NCBI GenBank assembly: GCA_035235625.1
Contig: CP141150.1
Span: 1,860,001 to 1,924,000 of the forward strand
Direction: 5' to 3'
DNA length: 64,000 nt
Source of the DNA: Saururus chinensis
Lineage: Eukaryota > Streptophyta > Magnoliopsida > Piperales > Saururaceae
Below the pieces are notes generated by a model. That model ran no database searches. It was given only the letters and a program-made list of their open reading frames with translations, and was not told where the DNA came from. Both the position numbers and the translations under genes were made by a program. This document shows positions 11,364-23,860 of this stretch, piece by piece (the first letter of the stretch is position 1; every line of letters starts with the position of its first letter).

Positions 11364-11824
11364 TGAAAAATAGGTGAAAGAAGAAGAGATGGCGGCCATT
11401 CAGCCGCCATGGGCTTGGTGGCCGGAGCTTGACGGCTATAGACTTGGGTCCTCTAATCTCCTCCAACCACAGATTATACAGGCCAGTCAAATGGAGATGA
11501 TGATAAGTGCAGATCAAAATTTCTGATGTAAGGCGTTCTTGAAGTCAAGTCCATCGGCTACTTTGACCATTGAGTCATTAGCATAGTTTTAATTTTTTTA
11601 TAGGGATATAAATGAATAGTGCTATTTTAAATGTCTAAAATTATGATAGTACATAGAACTGAAAAACATTTATTTTCTACACATCAAAAGCCCACAAATT
11701 AACTGATTCTCAACTCAATTGAGCTCTCTAATGAATCCATCTTAGGAACTTAATAATTGCATAAACCTATTAATATGTACTAATGAAAAGCAAGTACTAA
11801 TATGTGTATTTATTAACAGTAGTA

Positions 11825-12115
11825 GTAGTAATTTGTCTCTTTCATGCAACACAAATATTTCTTACTTTGTCTCCAGTACAAAGTTCTTAACGTCCATCAT
11901 AAAGGATCGGCCCCTTTCCTGTTCAAAGTTCCATGCTACGGTACCCAGCCCCCTCTAACCACTCTACTACCTCGGCCCTGCCTTCCCTCAACAGCTAAAC
12001 CAGCCCCCACTCCTTGTCTGCCACTGAGCCTCCATCGTAGCAATACATCATACACCTTGGTAGCTCCCCACACCGACCAGGTCACCGACAATAGATTGTG
12101 TAACTGTGCTTGTTC
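11825..12115 (-). pseudogene. Carboxylesterase C-terminal fragment (pseudogene), copy 1
   Basis: Read on the minus strand, about 12087-11925 gives LPRCMMYCYDGGSVADKEWG, then LV, an in-frame stop, and LLREGRAEVVEWLEGAGYRS. This aligns to residues 258-303 of the intact CXE at 10307-11305 (LPRCMVNCYGRDPVVDRQRE and onward). The part nearer 11825-11925 matches the gene's last codons. There are stops and frame breaks and no catalytic core. It is the relic of another CXE gene. Confidence 0.75.
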
Positions 12116-13194
12116 CTCTTGTAATCTTATATATTTATTTAATATTTTAACGCCCCCTCTCATATAACTAAGTTTCGAGCAACACCCACCTCACCTCACG
12201 TGTAAGTGCCCATTATATTTTAACACCTCCTTTCAAATAACCAAGGATTTAGTCGTTAGGAAGAAAAAATCTTGTAAATTTATTTGATATTTTAATACCC
12301 CCCTCACGTGTAAGCATCTACTAATTGCGGCCCTTAAATCATAATTGAGGTATAAACGTCTTTAAGGAGACTTGAATTAAGGACATCTCAGAACCTAAAG
12401 CTCTGATACTATATAAGATAACCAAATTTCCTAAAAGATCATATTATTAGGAAAGGAAAATATTATATAGAATGTGGCTATTCACACCCAATGTGGCATA
12501 TCCAAGATTTTGAAATAGGGTGGTAAAAAATAATTAAGTTTAAAATAGTTTTTTTTGTGACTATAAAATGATATCAGACTAGAATTTATTCTATTTTGAT
12601 TAAATAGAATAAATAGTGATTCCATCTTCTCTCCTCTCTGTTCCCTGTATAGGACCTTGTAGTGATTCTATCTTCTCTCCTCTCTGTTCCCTCTATCTGC
12701 ACTCTCTGGTGTTCTCCCCGAGTCCATTTATATGAAAAATAGGTGAAAGAAGAAGAGATGGCGGCCATTCAGCCACCATGGGCTTGGTGGCCGGAGCTTG
12801 ACGGCTATAGACTTGGGTCCTCTAATCTCCTCCAACCACAGATTATACAGGCCAGTCAAATGGAGATGATGATAAGTGCAGATCAAAATTTCTGATGTAA
12901 GGCGTTTTTGAAGTCAAGTCCATCGGCCACTTTGACCATTGAGTCATTAGCATAGTTTTGATTTTTTTATAGGGATATAAATGAATAGTGCTATTTTAAA
13001 TGTCTAAAATTATGATAGTACAAAGAACTGAAAAACATTTATTTTCTGCACATCAAAAGCCCACACATTAACTGATTCTCAAATCAATTGAGCTCTCTAA
13101 TGAATCCATCTTAGGAACTTAATAATTGCATAAACCTATTAAACAAACATATTGAAAAGCAAGTACTAAGATGTGTATTTAGCAACAGTAGTAG

Positions 13195-13430
13195 TAGTAA
13201 TTCGTCTCTTTCATCCAACACAAATATTTCTTACTTTGTCTCCAGTACAAAGTTCCATGCTACCGTACCCAGTCCCCTCTAACCGCTCTACTACCTCGGC
13301 CCTGCCCTCCCTCAACAGCTAAACCAGCACCCACTCCTTGTCCACCACCGAGCCTCCCTCGTAGCAACACATCATGCAGCTCGGTAGCTCCCCACACCAG
13401 CTAGGACACTTACGATAGATTTTACAATTG
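13195..13430 (-). pseudogene. Carboxylesterase C-terminal fragment (pseudogene), copy 2
   Basis: Duplicate of the fragment at 11825-12115 within the tandem block. About 40 bp near the gene's 3' end (the 'cttaacgtccatcataaagg' part of copy 1) is missing. The same CXE C-terminal similarity is seen, again non-functional. Confidence 0.7.
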
Positions 13431-13794
13431 TGCTTGTTCCTCTTGTAAACTTATATATTTATTTAATATTTTAACACCTCCTCTCATATAACCAAGTTTC
13501 GAGCCACACCCACCTCATGTGTAGGTGCCCATTATATTTTAACACCTCCTTTCAAATAACCAAGGATTTAGTTGTTAGGAAGAAGAAATTTTATAAATTT
13601 ATTTGATATTTTAATACCCCTTTACGTGTAAGCATCTACTAATTGCGGCCCCTAAAACATGATTGAGGTATAAATGTCTATGAGGAGACTTGAACCAAGG
13701 ATATCTCAGAACCTGAAGCTATGATACCATATAAGATAACCAAATTTCCTAAAAGATCATATTGTTCAGAAAAGAAAATATTAAATAAAATGTG

Positions 13795-16220
13795 GCTATT
13801 CACACTTCAATTTTTTCTTATGTCTCTATTCTTTATTTACCCAGCCTTACCTACTCCAATCACTCCACCCCACCTCCTCTGCTCCTCCTCTCTTCCCCCC
13901 TTCTCCTTTGGCCCATATTTGGTGGGCTGCGGCCACCACGGTTAGGCCAAGCGTGTGCATGATTTCGGCCAAATTTGGCTGAGAGCATAACTATGTGGCC
14001 AGAGATCTAGCCAGTTTGGTCGCGGTGCTCTAGTCTGGCTGCGATCATAGCTTTGCGGCCAGATTTCTACAGCCTGTTTTCTAGCCGTGGAGTTCTAGAA
14101 TGGCCTCGAGTAGAGATCCTCGTTCACCCAAGTTGTCATTGAAGTTAAAAATTATTAGTTTGGAGAAAGGGGGGGTTCGGAGAAAGTAGGAGCAAAGTAA
14201 GAAAGAAATAGAAACACAAAGATATTTTTTCATATGAGAGATAAAAAAAAGACCAAGGTCCTCGTTCTATTATATATTTATTAGTTGCCTCCATCTCTCT
14301 CCGAATGCAAGGACTAAAATGTGGTCACCCAGCTACAGGACAGGAGCTTGTTACCAGACTGCTTTGATAGAATATTGTATAATAATCAAAATTATATTTA
14401 TTGAAACTATGCTGATGGTGAATGGTGAGTGAATACGGGATTACATTGTGGGCGAGCTAGGTTTTTTAATGTATGAATGATGAAATTAGTACTAAATCAC
14501 ATGCGGCCAAATGAAAAGAACGAGTTGGCAATTGGCATCATGAATATGAACAAAAAACTGAAGGGAGGAGGAATGAAAAAGCATGATGAACTGGAACGGA
14601 GAAACACTCTGAAGCTGATCGAAGGAAATCTAATACATTGAAATTGGATTGAAAATTATAATTTGCAAGTAACAATCAGAATGGGCTAAGTCATCGGCCT
14701 AGTCAGCTGGAACCCAATACCAACCTGTGGACCAAATGGCCAAAACGGTCGAACTGAGTCCATGAACATGCAGGCGAGGCTGCGGACAGGAGGAGATGAT
14801 TGGCTAAAGATGATGAAAAAACTTTGTGTAGACGTTGGTGTAAGAAAACAACAAAATAGAGAAGCAATGATAATTGGGGTTGTAAGTAGGCGGGGCCAAT
14901 CCTAGGCTCTAGCCCTAACTCTAAAATTAATATCTTACTTCTGACCTTACTTTTGCCTTAAGAGGGGGTTTACAAAATATTGGCTCTAACCCGGCCTTAA
15001 GAAGGCCCTGCCCGGCTTCGAGCTTTTTAGGTTTTTTTATTTTTAATTTTTTTTATGAGTAAAAATATAAGTACAACATTCAAAATAAATTTTTACTTAT
15101 AAATAAAATCTCCTTTTATTAGATTTTTTTCAAAGAACTTATAATCATGCATAAAAGTGAAAAAATTATCTTATTAGAGAAACAATATAGGATTCAATAA
15201 GCTTAAATGACCTCAACACAAGTTGTTCTTCTTATCTATTACATAACCTGCATCAAAATATATAATATAGGATTCAATGAATTTAAATGACCCCGACATT
15301 ATTTGCTTCAACAAGCTTTAAAATTAAATATTCTCATAAAATAGACTACAATAATTAAATTAGAAATGTAACCTTCAAAAGTAAAAAGAATGACATCATT
15401 TAACTCTTTCTAGTGCACAATAACAATGTGCTTTCATATGTCAATAAGTGTCTTTCTAGTGTACAAGAGACATCTCATATATAGTTGTTTAAAAGAAAAT
15501 ATATCCTCTATGGCCTAAATGCTTATTAACATAACAACAATAAAAAACAACATTTACCAAAAAGCATATAGAAACCAGAATTAACAAATATGAAAACATA
15601 ATGTTAGAAAGAGTATATCTCCAGATTAATTGAAGACATGCATTAGTCAAATAGCATCTACAAAATCTTACCTATTATACATCCATAAGAAATTGATACA
15701 TCTATGCACTGGTCATGACTATTAGTTTAGTGGAGTGGAAAAGGCTATAGGCTGGGCTTACTAGCTTTTTTATCCATGTCCTTGGCCAGCCCTAAATGAC
15801 TCGGGCCTAAAGTTTTTTGACCCAACCCTTAATTGGGCTAAAAATTTGAAGGCCCTTACCCTTTATTTTTTTGGCAAGGTAGGGTCTAGCCCTAAAAACT
15901 TGCAACCCTAATGGCAATAGACTAATTTCATTCAGCCTATAGTATGTAAGTCCATAAGAAAATTTTCTTCTTATTAAGGATGATTTTCGTTTCAAAAACA
16001 TTCTTTCCACTAACAATGTACCCAACATAAAGAATACATATAAGACATTCATCTATAAGATAAATAATGCACTCATTAGGTGCACACGTTAGCACACGTT
16101 TAACCGAAACTTCAAGAACCGGGGGAGAGAAAGGGAATAAAGAAGAAGAATTTTTTTTTCTCAAGTGGGGTTAGTCACTTTATTCTTTTGCGCTAGTGAA
16201 AAAGTTACAATGAAAAGCAG
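13795..16220. mobile_element. 2.4-kb dispersed repeat, copy A
   Basis: The sequence from 'ttcacacttcaattttttc' (about 13797) to 'gcgctagtgaaaaagttacaatg' (about 16215) recurs at 28380-30395 plus 33154-33720 (copy B) and inverted at about 59355-61840 (copy C). It has no long ORF, terminal inverted repeats or LTRs. Its right end, read on the minus strand, resembles the NLR 5' leader (see 16720-17100). It contains 'ggccctaaccc' and 'gggctaaaa' type words. The class of element is not recognised; a non-autonomous or captured-sequence element is likely. Confidence 0.6.
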
Positions 16221-16420
16221 AAGTTTGCGGATTTACCGGGACTAAGGCATAGATTTGACGAAGCTGACACATTATTTATATTTAACATGTAGTGCCCATC
16301 GATCTTAAATAACAAGCCACACATTTCTTAAGTTGTAAGTTTTGTCGGTGGTGAACATTAAAATACTTTCGGATTGGATTTGCTTTTCTCTCCTGTGAAT
16401 TATTGTACTAAAAAGGTCTC

Positions 16421-16786
16421 CCGTTCACACAATTGGCTGCCAATTATTGTGAACACTCGAGATAGCTTCATCAGATTTACGCCTTGGTCCTGATAGAGCT
16501 TCCACAGACCACAGTGGAGTCACTGTTTCACGCTTTCCTTTACATTGCAGCGTTTCCACTAATGCAAAAGAATAAATTGACTAACCCCACTTGATAAAGC
16601 TTCCGTTCACACAATTGGCTGCCAATTATTGTTGAACACTCGAGCTAGCTTCATCAGATTTACGCCCTGGGTCCTGATAAAGCTTCTGCAGACCACAGTT
16701 AAGTCACTGTTTCACGCTCTGCTTTAACATTGCAATGTTTCCACTAATGCAAAAGAATAAAGTGACTAACCCCACTTGAGAAACAA
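16421..16786 (+). repeat. 182-bp tandem duplication upstream of an NLR leader
   Basis: Two tandem units start at 16421 and 16603 (each 'ccgttcacacaattggctgc', offset 182 bp). Each contains an imperfect palindrome (cacaattgg..ccaattattgtg) and ends 'aagaataaa.tgactaacccc'. A single, internally deleted unit precedes the intact NLR gene at about 35470-35590. Confidence 0.75.
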
Positions 16787-17105
16787 AACTTCTTTCTTTT
16801 TCCTTTTCTTCTTCTATGTTTCCGCTCTCTCACTCTCAGTCTCTCTCCCAGTCCTTGAGGTTCCGGCACAACACCACCTTCAAAGGTATCACATATCTAG
16901 TACAACGTTGTCTGCGTGCAGCTTCTATTTCTTCCTATCCCCTTGTTCTATCAACACGCGCTCCATTCTGTAATGAGAAAGATGTTCATTTTCCTGTCAT
17001 CTTGATTTTCTCTGGCCTCTATTGTTCACTGCAAAAAGTTCCTTGTTTTGTTCTCTTCTTTTGTCTTCATTAATCATTTAAATTATAGATCCTCAACCTT
17101 TTTGC
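16776..17105 (+). pseudogene. Duplicated 5' leader of an NLR gene without its body
   Basis: 16776-17105 closely matches 35582-35900, the leader of the intact NLR at 36235. Shared parts include 'tgagaaacaaaacttctttc', 'aggttccggcacaacaccacc' and 'acgcgctccattctgtaatg'. After about 17105 the similarity stops, and no NB-ARC or LRR coding sequence follows before LTR sequence begins near 17400. The reading frames here are short and serine-rich. It is either a truncated paralogue or a relocated promoter. Confidence 0.6.
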
Positions 17106-17390
17106 AGAAAAATATTTCCCAAAGAACCTTCACAGCTCCTTTTCAGTCAGAGATGAACCAATTCGAAAATGGGTACGTCTGACAAATTTTTACTAATCAC
17201 TTTTATCCTTTGTCAGAGCGTAGACGGCCATAACCACACTTCAACCATCAAGAATATACAAAACCTCAGCAACTACTACATATTCTCAAATTGCACCATG
17301 ATTGTCTTCGGTTATCTCCACAGGCATCGAAAGTAAGTGTTTAACCCTCCAAAACTCTTCACAGTTACTACACTCTAACTTGACTCTGCA
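17105..17390. other. Unassigned spacer
   Basis: Sequence between the truncated NLR leader and retroelement DNA. It contains no ORF of note and no recognisable repeat. Confidence 0.4.
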
Positions 17391-18309
17391 TATGTGCAGA
17401 AAGAAATGAAATTCGGGAGAAAAATTTTCACTTAGATTCCCTCCAAACCAAACTTCGACTTACTCTTACATGCTAGGACTCTGGACTTGCGACTCTTATG
17501 AACTTGTAGTTAGATTGCTTAGGCTCTGATACTAAGTGTCACGCCCGAGGTTTTTCCTTACATTTAATTAAAAATTTTGTAAATATTTTATTTTGAAATA
17601 CAAATGTAAATCAAAAGAACTAATAAAATTCAAAACGTGTGAAAATAATTTTCATAAATTAATTCTTCTTACAACAAACAAACCTTCTCAGGTGTGACCT
17701 AAAACATAAACAGAAAAGCAAAACCTGTCATGGCCATGGGCTTTAAAAACAAAAATCTCCCAGGCATCTTTGAGTACAAATTCTTTAACAGTGTAAAAAA
17801 TGAATCGTACATACATACACAAGTCCAGTAAGTAATATATTTCTCTCACCTTAATCAATCCATGAGACCGTGACACTAAAATCCATAAAGCTTCACTACG
17901 ATTTCGCTGCACTCCAGGTCAAGGAAGAATAGTCCACCATGGGAAATAGTCCAGTCTAAACAACTATCGATCGACCTGCAAAAGCCTCCAGACGAATGGA
18001 CTAAAAAAAATAGTGTGAGTATTTTCATACTCAGTAAGAAAATACACAGTAGGGAAAATAAATCAATGAGCTTCGCAAGTTCATATATAGATGCATTCAT
18101 GCAACCACACATGAAGCAAGAAGTACATACAACATAAATAAAGTGTCTTACACACATACGATCGTACTGGTTGAACTTACACTTACTCTTATAGCATGTA
18201 CTTACACGCTGAATCAAAGACTCACGAACTTACTAGTACAACGTACGCTTTCTCATATAACTTACACAAACTCGTACGACCTTACTCATACAATCTTACT
18301 GTTACTCAT
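17391..18309 (-). mobile_element. Minus-strand LTR retrotransposon fragment: LTR 3' end, PBS and start of internal region
   Basis: The LTR end 'tgtcacgcccgagg' at 17536 is the reverse complement of an LTR finishing ...GGGCGTGACA. Left of it, on the minus strand, comes a PBS-like 'TTAGTATCAGAGCC' (about 17521-17534) and then about 130 bp of internal sequence. 17536-18309 is homologous, in reverse, to the last part of the LTR at 19577-24730 (same 'tgagtattttcatactca' hairpin at 18016-18033 and the 'cgtacgac' repeats). It is cut at 18310 by the next insertion. Confidence 0.75.
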
Positions 18310-21300
18310 TGTAATGTCCCTGATTTTTCTACGATTTTTTGGTCATTTTCGGTGGGAAAATATGGCGCTTCGGCATATTCGTATTTGTGTATTCACCCCA
18401 ATATTTATACCTGTAGAGTTGGTGTGGGGTTCAGTCATAGGCCACATGCCTAGACGCGCATTTGTGGTGCGAAAAAGAGGGAGAAAAGGAAACAACAAGA
18501 GATGTGGTAAGTGAAAAAAAATGGAAAAAAATTAGAAAGAAAGGATCGGGCTCGGGCTTGGTCGAGCCCAATCCAGAAACGTCTAGATAGCGGACCCCCC
18601 TCCGGTTTCCTTTGCCCAGCGGCCACTGGTTGTCGGTGGGCCACAGGACCGACACCACTAGCTCTGCCCCGGCAGTGCGATGACAGGGGTCACCATCTCG
18701 GCCCCCACGGCGGCTCCGCCCCTTTTCCCGGTTTGCCCTCTCACCTCTATGTATTTTCGATCTACCACCGCCGGTATTGGCTGGCAGTAGCCGAACGACC
18801 GCCGTGGGCTCTGCCCCGGCCTGGTGACAGCCATTCCCGGCCCGGCTCGGCCTCTCTTGGTTTGGTCTCCCAGCTTCCTCCCCTTTCGCCCCTGTTTTTT
18901 GCTGCCTTACTGTTTTGATTAAACAGTGGCCACCGGTGGCGAACCGTGGCCGACCAGACCTCCGTCCAGCCCTGCCTTGGTTTGGCGAAGGTAGTGGGCC
19001 ACCTCACCTGGGCCGGTACCTCTTCCTCTCCCTCCGTCTCTCCTTTGCTCAGTTTGGACGTCCCCTGTTTTAAATCTATGTCCGTTTTGGATGTTGTGAC
19101 TACCGCCGCAAGTTGGACGCCGAACTTGACCTAGCGACCTTTGTCCAGCTCCACCCCGGCCCGATGACACCAGTGGGCCACCCCTCTAGGCCTTGTTCAG
19201 CCTCTGCTTTGGAACCATGTCTTGAATGCGATGCATTTTTCGTCGATTTGAGCGAGAGGCTCTATTTTTGGCTGCCACCATGTCGTTGGTGGTTGGCTGG
19301 GGCTGGTCAGCCTTTGTTCGGCTCTACCCCGGCTTGGTGATGATGGCAAGGGCCACCCTAGCTTGTCCCCACCTAACCCGGTGTTATCGCCTCTGACCCG
19401 TGCTCCTCCTTGTGTCCCGTAGCCCCAACTAGTTCCGCCTCACCGACATATTTGCATGTTGACCCCTCTTGCCCATTTAACGCTGTCGGTACCAGACAAC
19501 CTTTGGAAAGATTTCGTATGGCCTACCTTGACTTAAGGTGGATGAGTTCACCTGCACATGCCTTGGCTAGTGACGGTGTAAGGTCCCTGATTTTTCTACG
19601 ATTTTTTGGGATTTTTCTGCCATTTTTCTGGCCATTTTCGGCAGGAAAATGTGACGTTTCAGCGTATGTGTATTGGTGTATTTTTTCCGTATTTATACCA
19701 GTAGAGTCGGGTGTGGGGCTTAGTCGCGGGCCACGGGCTTTGCTGCGCGCTTACGGCGCGAATTTTGGAGGTTCGACGCGTAACCAGTGGGTTAATGCGC
19801 GTTGGGGATACGTTTGGAAAAAGAAAAAGAAAAAAAAATAAAAAGAAAATTTGGATCGGGATCGGGATCGCCCGATCCAGAACCTCCTGGGCAATGAACA
19901 GTACCACCGCCCCGCATTTCCATCTGATCCCTGTGCCCGGCCGCCGCCGGCAGGCCGCTGGACCGCCGCACCAGCTCCGCCCCGGCCGTGCGACGGCAGG
20001 GGAGCCGCCGTCCCGGCCCCCACAGCCGCACCGCCTCTTCCCCCGGTTTGCCCCTTTCTCTTTGTTTTTTTTGATTCCGTCGCCGCCGTGGGCCGGCGAG
20101 GGCCGGCCGGCTGTCCACGGCTCTGCCATGGGCCGGCGATGGCGGGAGGACACTCCCCCCGGCCCCGGACGGCCTCTGCTCCGCCGTCTCGCTCCGTTTC
20201 CCCATCTGCCCTGTTTTTCGCCCCCACTGTGTCTTGCCGTTCCACCACCGCCACGGGTAGCACGGCCCAACCGGCCGGCCACGGCTCCGCCTTGGGCCGG
20301 CGACGGCGAGGAGCCATCTCTCCCGGCCCGGTGGGCCTCCGTTCCGCCGCCCCTTCCTCATCCCCCTCTCTGCACTGTTCCGCCAACGCACTATTTTGGG
20401 CAAACAGTGGCTGCCGGCGGTGATTCGTGGCCGATTCGGCCTTCCTCCAGCCTCGCCTTGCTCCGGCGAAGGCAGTGGACTACACCTCCATACCCGGTTC
20501 CATCCCCTCTGCCGTCCTCTACTCCGCCCAGTCCGATTTGTGCCATATTGGGGGTGGATTCTCCTGTGAGTTGGCACCGCCATCGTTGGCGGGTGAGGGT
20601 GACTTGACCACCGTGGGCTCCGCCCCGGCCTGGCGATGGCCCAGGGACGGCCCCACCCACCTGGACCGATTCAGCCGCCACCCCCATGGCCGCTCCGCCC
20701 TTATGGGTTTTCCCCGGGCGTCCCCTATTTTTGGCCTACGCCCATTTTGGATGTGGTGACTGACGTTATCAGTCGGACGCCGGATTTGATTTGGTGGACC
20801 TTAGTTCGGCTCCGCCCCAGCCCGGTGATGCCAATGGGCCACCCCTTCGGGTCTTGTTCAGCCTTGCGACCCGTAGCTGCAGCTAGTTCCGCCTTACCGG
20901 CATGTGTGTTGTTGACCCCTCTTGCCCAATTTACGCCGTCGGTACCGGACGACCCCTGGCAAGAGTTTATATGTCTTACCGTGACCGAAGGTGGATGAGT
21001 TCACCTGCTCAGGCCTTGGCCAGTGACGGCCTCATAGCCTTTGCTCGACCGTGAACCCTCCCCTTGCTCTCTGTAGTGCGAGATGTACAGCCGCCCGCAC
21101 CATGGGTATTGGTTGTGGGTGGCGATCGGTGATGTCGCCACTTAGATTGGCCACTGCTAGGGCCTTAGCCCTGTTGGCTTTTGTGGGCCTTGAGTCGCCT
21201 CATTTCAGCCATCTCCCCCGCCCTTTGGGTCGCGTGTGCATGTGGCCACGCGTGTACTTCTGGGTTTAGGCGCCGCATTCGTGCTGCCTAACCATCGGTT

Positions 21301-21939
21301 GGCTTTGCCACCGAGTGGAGTTGACCACTAGAGCCGTCCTCCACCTCTCCTTTGATTCTCGAGCGTTGCCACACGCTCTCCGCCCGTATGTGGGCCTTTG
21401 TTGACCGAAATCATTGCCGTTGGGTGCTGTCCACGGCCGATTTCGACATCTTTGTGGCCGGCTGAGCACGTTTTAGCCACCGGCCGATCTTTAGAGTGTA
21501 CACCCTTGACATCTGATCGCACCGCCACTTATGTTGGCACGATATTTCTCCCGGCCGCCCTAGTGTGCCGCCATGGATCGCGGGTTTTACCGCATTGATT
21601 TCTGACACCCTGTTTGGCCGTGATAGTTCCAGCGCATCCTAAAATCCTCAGGATAGTAGCTCTCTCAGCCAGGCAACGGTTTTGACCGCCAACTCCGCCG
21701 CCGACGCAGCCACCGTCGTGTGCTCGCCATCGAACGTCATGATTACGAGGTAGGGGAGTTTTGAACTCGTAAATTCATGAAGCATGCTTTGAATGAGTAG
21801 CATCATGCTAGGATTGTATGATTCCATGCTTGGATGTTAAGTAATGATCCGATTGCATGATGTGCGTATAAGCATGATTGTATGGTATGATTGATATGCA
21901 TGAGATGTATGCACGTTTTAAGGGTGTAGATTATGTATG

Positions 21940-22215
21940 CGCTAGCGACGGCTAGCAAATATGTTAGTATGCTACGTATGTGTTATGCACGTGCTACTGA
22001 TGGCTAGCGTGCATATTTGGAGTATGTATGAATTATGCATGTGCTAGTGATGGCTAGCGTGCATGTTTGGAGTATGTATGAATGTCTGTGCATGTGCTAG
22101 TGATGACTAGCGTGTACGTTTGATGTATGCATGTGCTAGTGATGGCTAGCGTGCATGTTTGACGTATGTGTGAATGTGTGTACGTGCTAGTGATGGCTAG
22201 CGTGCGTGTTTATAA
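21940..22215 (+). repeat. Tandem array with 'gctagtgatggctagc' core
   Basis: About six degenerate units of roughly 40-60 bp carry 'gtgctagtgatggctagcgtg'-like cores followed by 'tatgtatgaa'. The same array appears in related LTRs at 25650-25850 and 49300-49600. Confidence 0.7.
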
Positions 22216-22964
22216 GTTATGTATGTTATACGTATGTGTGAGACATACGTATGTATGATGGCTTTTGCCGATGATGTGGTTATGTGTAAGTGTATGTGGG
22301 CAGAGGTATGGGAGATGGACAGTAAGAGGTGGCAGAGACTTTGTCCGAATTTGGATACGGTTGTGTAAGCGTATGACAGAGGACAAAGGATAAGAGTATG
22401 ACGGGCAAGGATTAGAATGGATCAGTTTGGGGTGGATTGTATGTTGGGCGATTGTCAGACAGTAAGAGTGTGCATAATTGTACAAGCATAACGTACAGAT
22501 TATGAAGTAAAAAGTAAGTATAATAATAAGTGAGATATAAGTAAGAGGGCGACAATTGGGTTGGCTCTGAGGAGCGTTATTTGAGGATGTCAGTGTAAGA
22601 GGATTTGGCCATAAGATGGATGGCGAAGTATGTAAGACTGTAAGGGTTTGGTGTACGATGAGTTTTGTCCATGAGGTGGACGGTAAGTGAAGTCTGTTGC
22701 CCTGACGAACTTGGGTTTCGGATCGGGCTCAGCTTCGGTTTGATCAGTCGAGGACTGTGAGTTTGTGTGGCATAATTGTACCGCATAATGTACTTAATTC
22801 AAACTTGAATTATAAGCACAACTAATGATAGCGTTGTGAGTTTAAGACCTGAGGGTTCGACGGATTAAGTTCCGTGGTTGAGCTGGCCGCTAGTGAGTCG
22901 GCCGAGCATTTATCATGTCTTGCCATGGTGTTTATCCTGCGGGATGTTGTCTGTGTGCTATGTA

Positions 22965-23205
22965 GAGCACCGGACGTCTGATGCTCTGCTGAGAGCGATG
23001 TTGTTTCTGATTTGGTCTGCGTGCTGTATCAGCCCAGACGTTTGATGCTCTTTTGAGAGCGATCTACGTTTCTGACTTTGTCTGCGTGCTGTACGAAGCC
23101 CAGACGTCTGATGCTCTGCTGAGAGCGACGTATGTTTATGATTTGGTCTGTGTGCTGTGTAAGCCCAGACGTTTGATGCTCTGTTAAGAGCGTTGTATGT
23201 TTCTG
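22965..23205 (+). repeat. Tandem array, about 63-bp units
   Basis: Four units share 'agacgtctgatgctctg' then 'gagagcga.gt' then 'tctgatttggtctg.gtgctgt'. The homologous array is at 50340-50560 (plus) and 62150-62360 (minus). Confidence 0.7.
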
Positions 23206-23270
23206 CCCAAGAGTGGCACTGTACGTTTCTGCCCAAGTGGCATTGTATGTTTTCTGCCCAAGAGTGGCAA

Positions 23271-23410
23271 TGGCACTATAAGACCCATTATGGTGGGCAA
23301 TTCTCTGGCACTATAAGACCCATTATGGTGGGCGATTCTCTGGCACTATAAGACCCATTATGGTGGGCGATTCTCTGGCACTATAAGACCCATTATGGTG
23401 GGCAACTGTA
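23271..23410 (+). repeat. Four 35-bp tandem units
   Basis: Units start at 23271, 23306, 23341 and 23376, each 'tggcactataagacccatta' plus 15 bp, nearly identical. The same unit is at 50621-50745 (3.5 copies) and 62034-62130 (minus, three diverged copies). Confidence 0.85.
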
Positions 23411-23639
23411 TGACCCCTTATGTGTGGGTGTTTATGTTTGCGCGCTCAGGTAAGTAGTATCATGGATCTACTCTTACCTGTTTGATCCAGTGCCCCATGA
23501 GCATTGGTGTGCCTTACCTTCGGAAAAGTCCATGGCGTCTAGTCACTCCCCGGAGGTTAAGGTGTTGCCCCAGTGGCATTCTTTTCCATTTCGACGCTGG
23601 AGCTTATTAGTTGTAATGAGCTTCAGTGGTCGTTGATAT

Positions 23640-23860
23640 GTGTACGATTATGAGTATGACTGTACGAGTGTAAGTACGACTGTATGTGTATGAGCAGGAC
23701 TGTAAGAGTATGTATGAGCAGGACTGTAAGAGCATGTATGAGCAGGACTGTAAGAGTGTGTATGAGCACGACTGTAAGAGTATGTGGAGGAGCACGACTG
23801 TAAGAGTATGAGTACGATTGTGAGAATATGTTTCTGAGTAAGACAATAAGTATGACTTTG
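23640..23860 (+). repeat. Short tandem units with 'gagca.gactgtaagag'
   Basis: Several units of 25-30 bp with a 'tatgagcaggactgtaagag' core lie next to 'tacgagtaaggtcgtac' words continuing to about 24010. They are part of the family 1 LTR. Confidence 0.65.

Larger units (their letters stand above)
11300..13795. repeat. Tandem duplication of the CXE promoter/upstream block
   Basis: The block at about 11300-12480 (start-codon region, TATA box, upstream sequence, CXE C-terminal debris, 'caccca/cctcctttcaaataacc' sequences) is repeated at about 12658-13795 with few differences. About 180 bp of unrelated sequence (12480-12657), including an extra partial copy of the leader (about 12615-12657), lies between. 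In the second copy the ATG of the CXE is ATA (complement of 'gattctatcttctctcc'), so the start is lost and no CXE body follows. The distal part (12130-12480) has a third copy at 28095-28380. Confidence 0.8.

Noticed and set aside
11306-11410. Upstream Met start for the carboxylesterase (35 extra residues)
   Set aside because: A TATA box at 11357-11363 lies downstream of that Met, and the extra residues are not typical of the family.
19659-20690. Long overlapping ORFs on both strands (up to about 298 codons)
   Set aside because: They overlap on both strands in a CG-rich stretch inside an LTR with matching termini and target duplication. Composition is Pro/Arg/Ala-rich with no motif, and stops are rare simply because of base composition.
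23271-23410. Regular 35-bp repeats that could suggest a CRISPR array
   Set aside because: Direct head-to-tail minisatellite without spacers, in a plant LTR.
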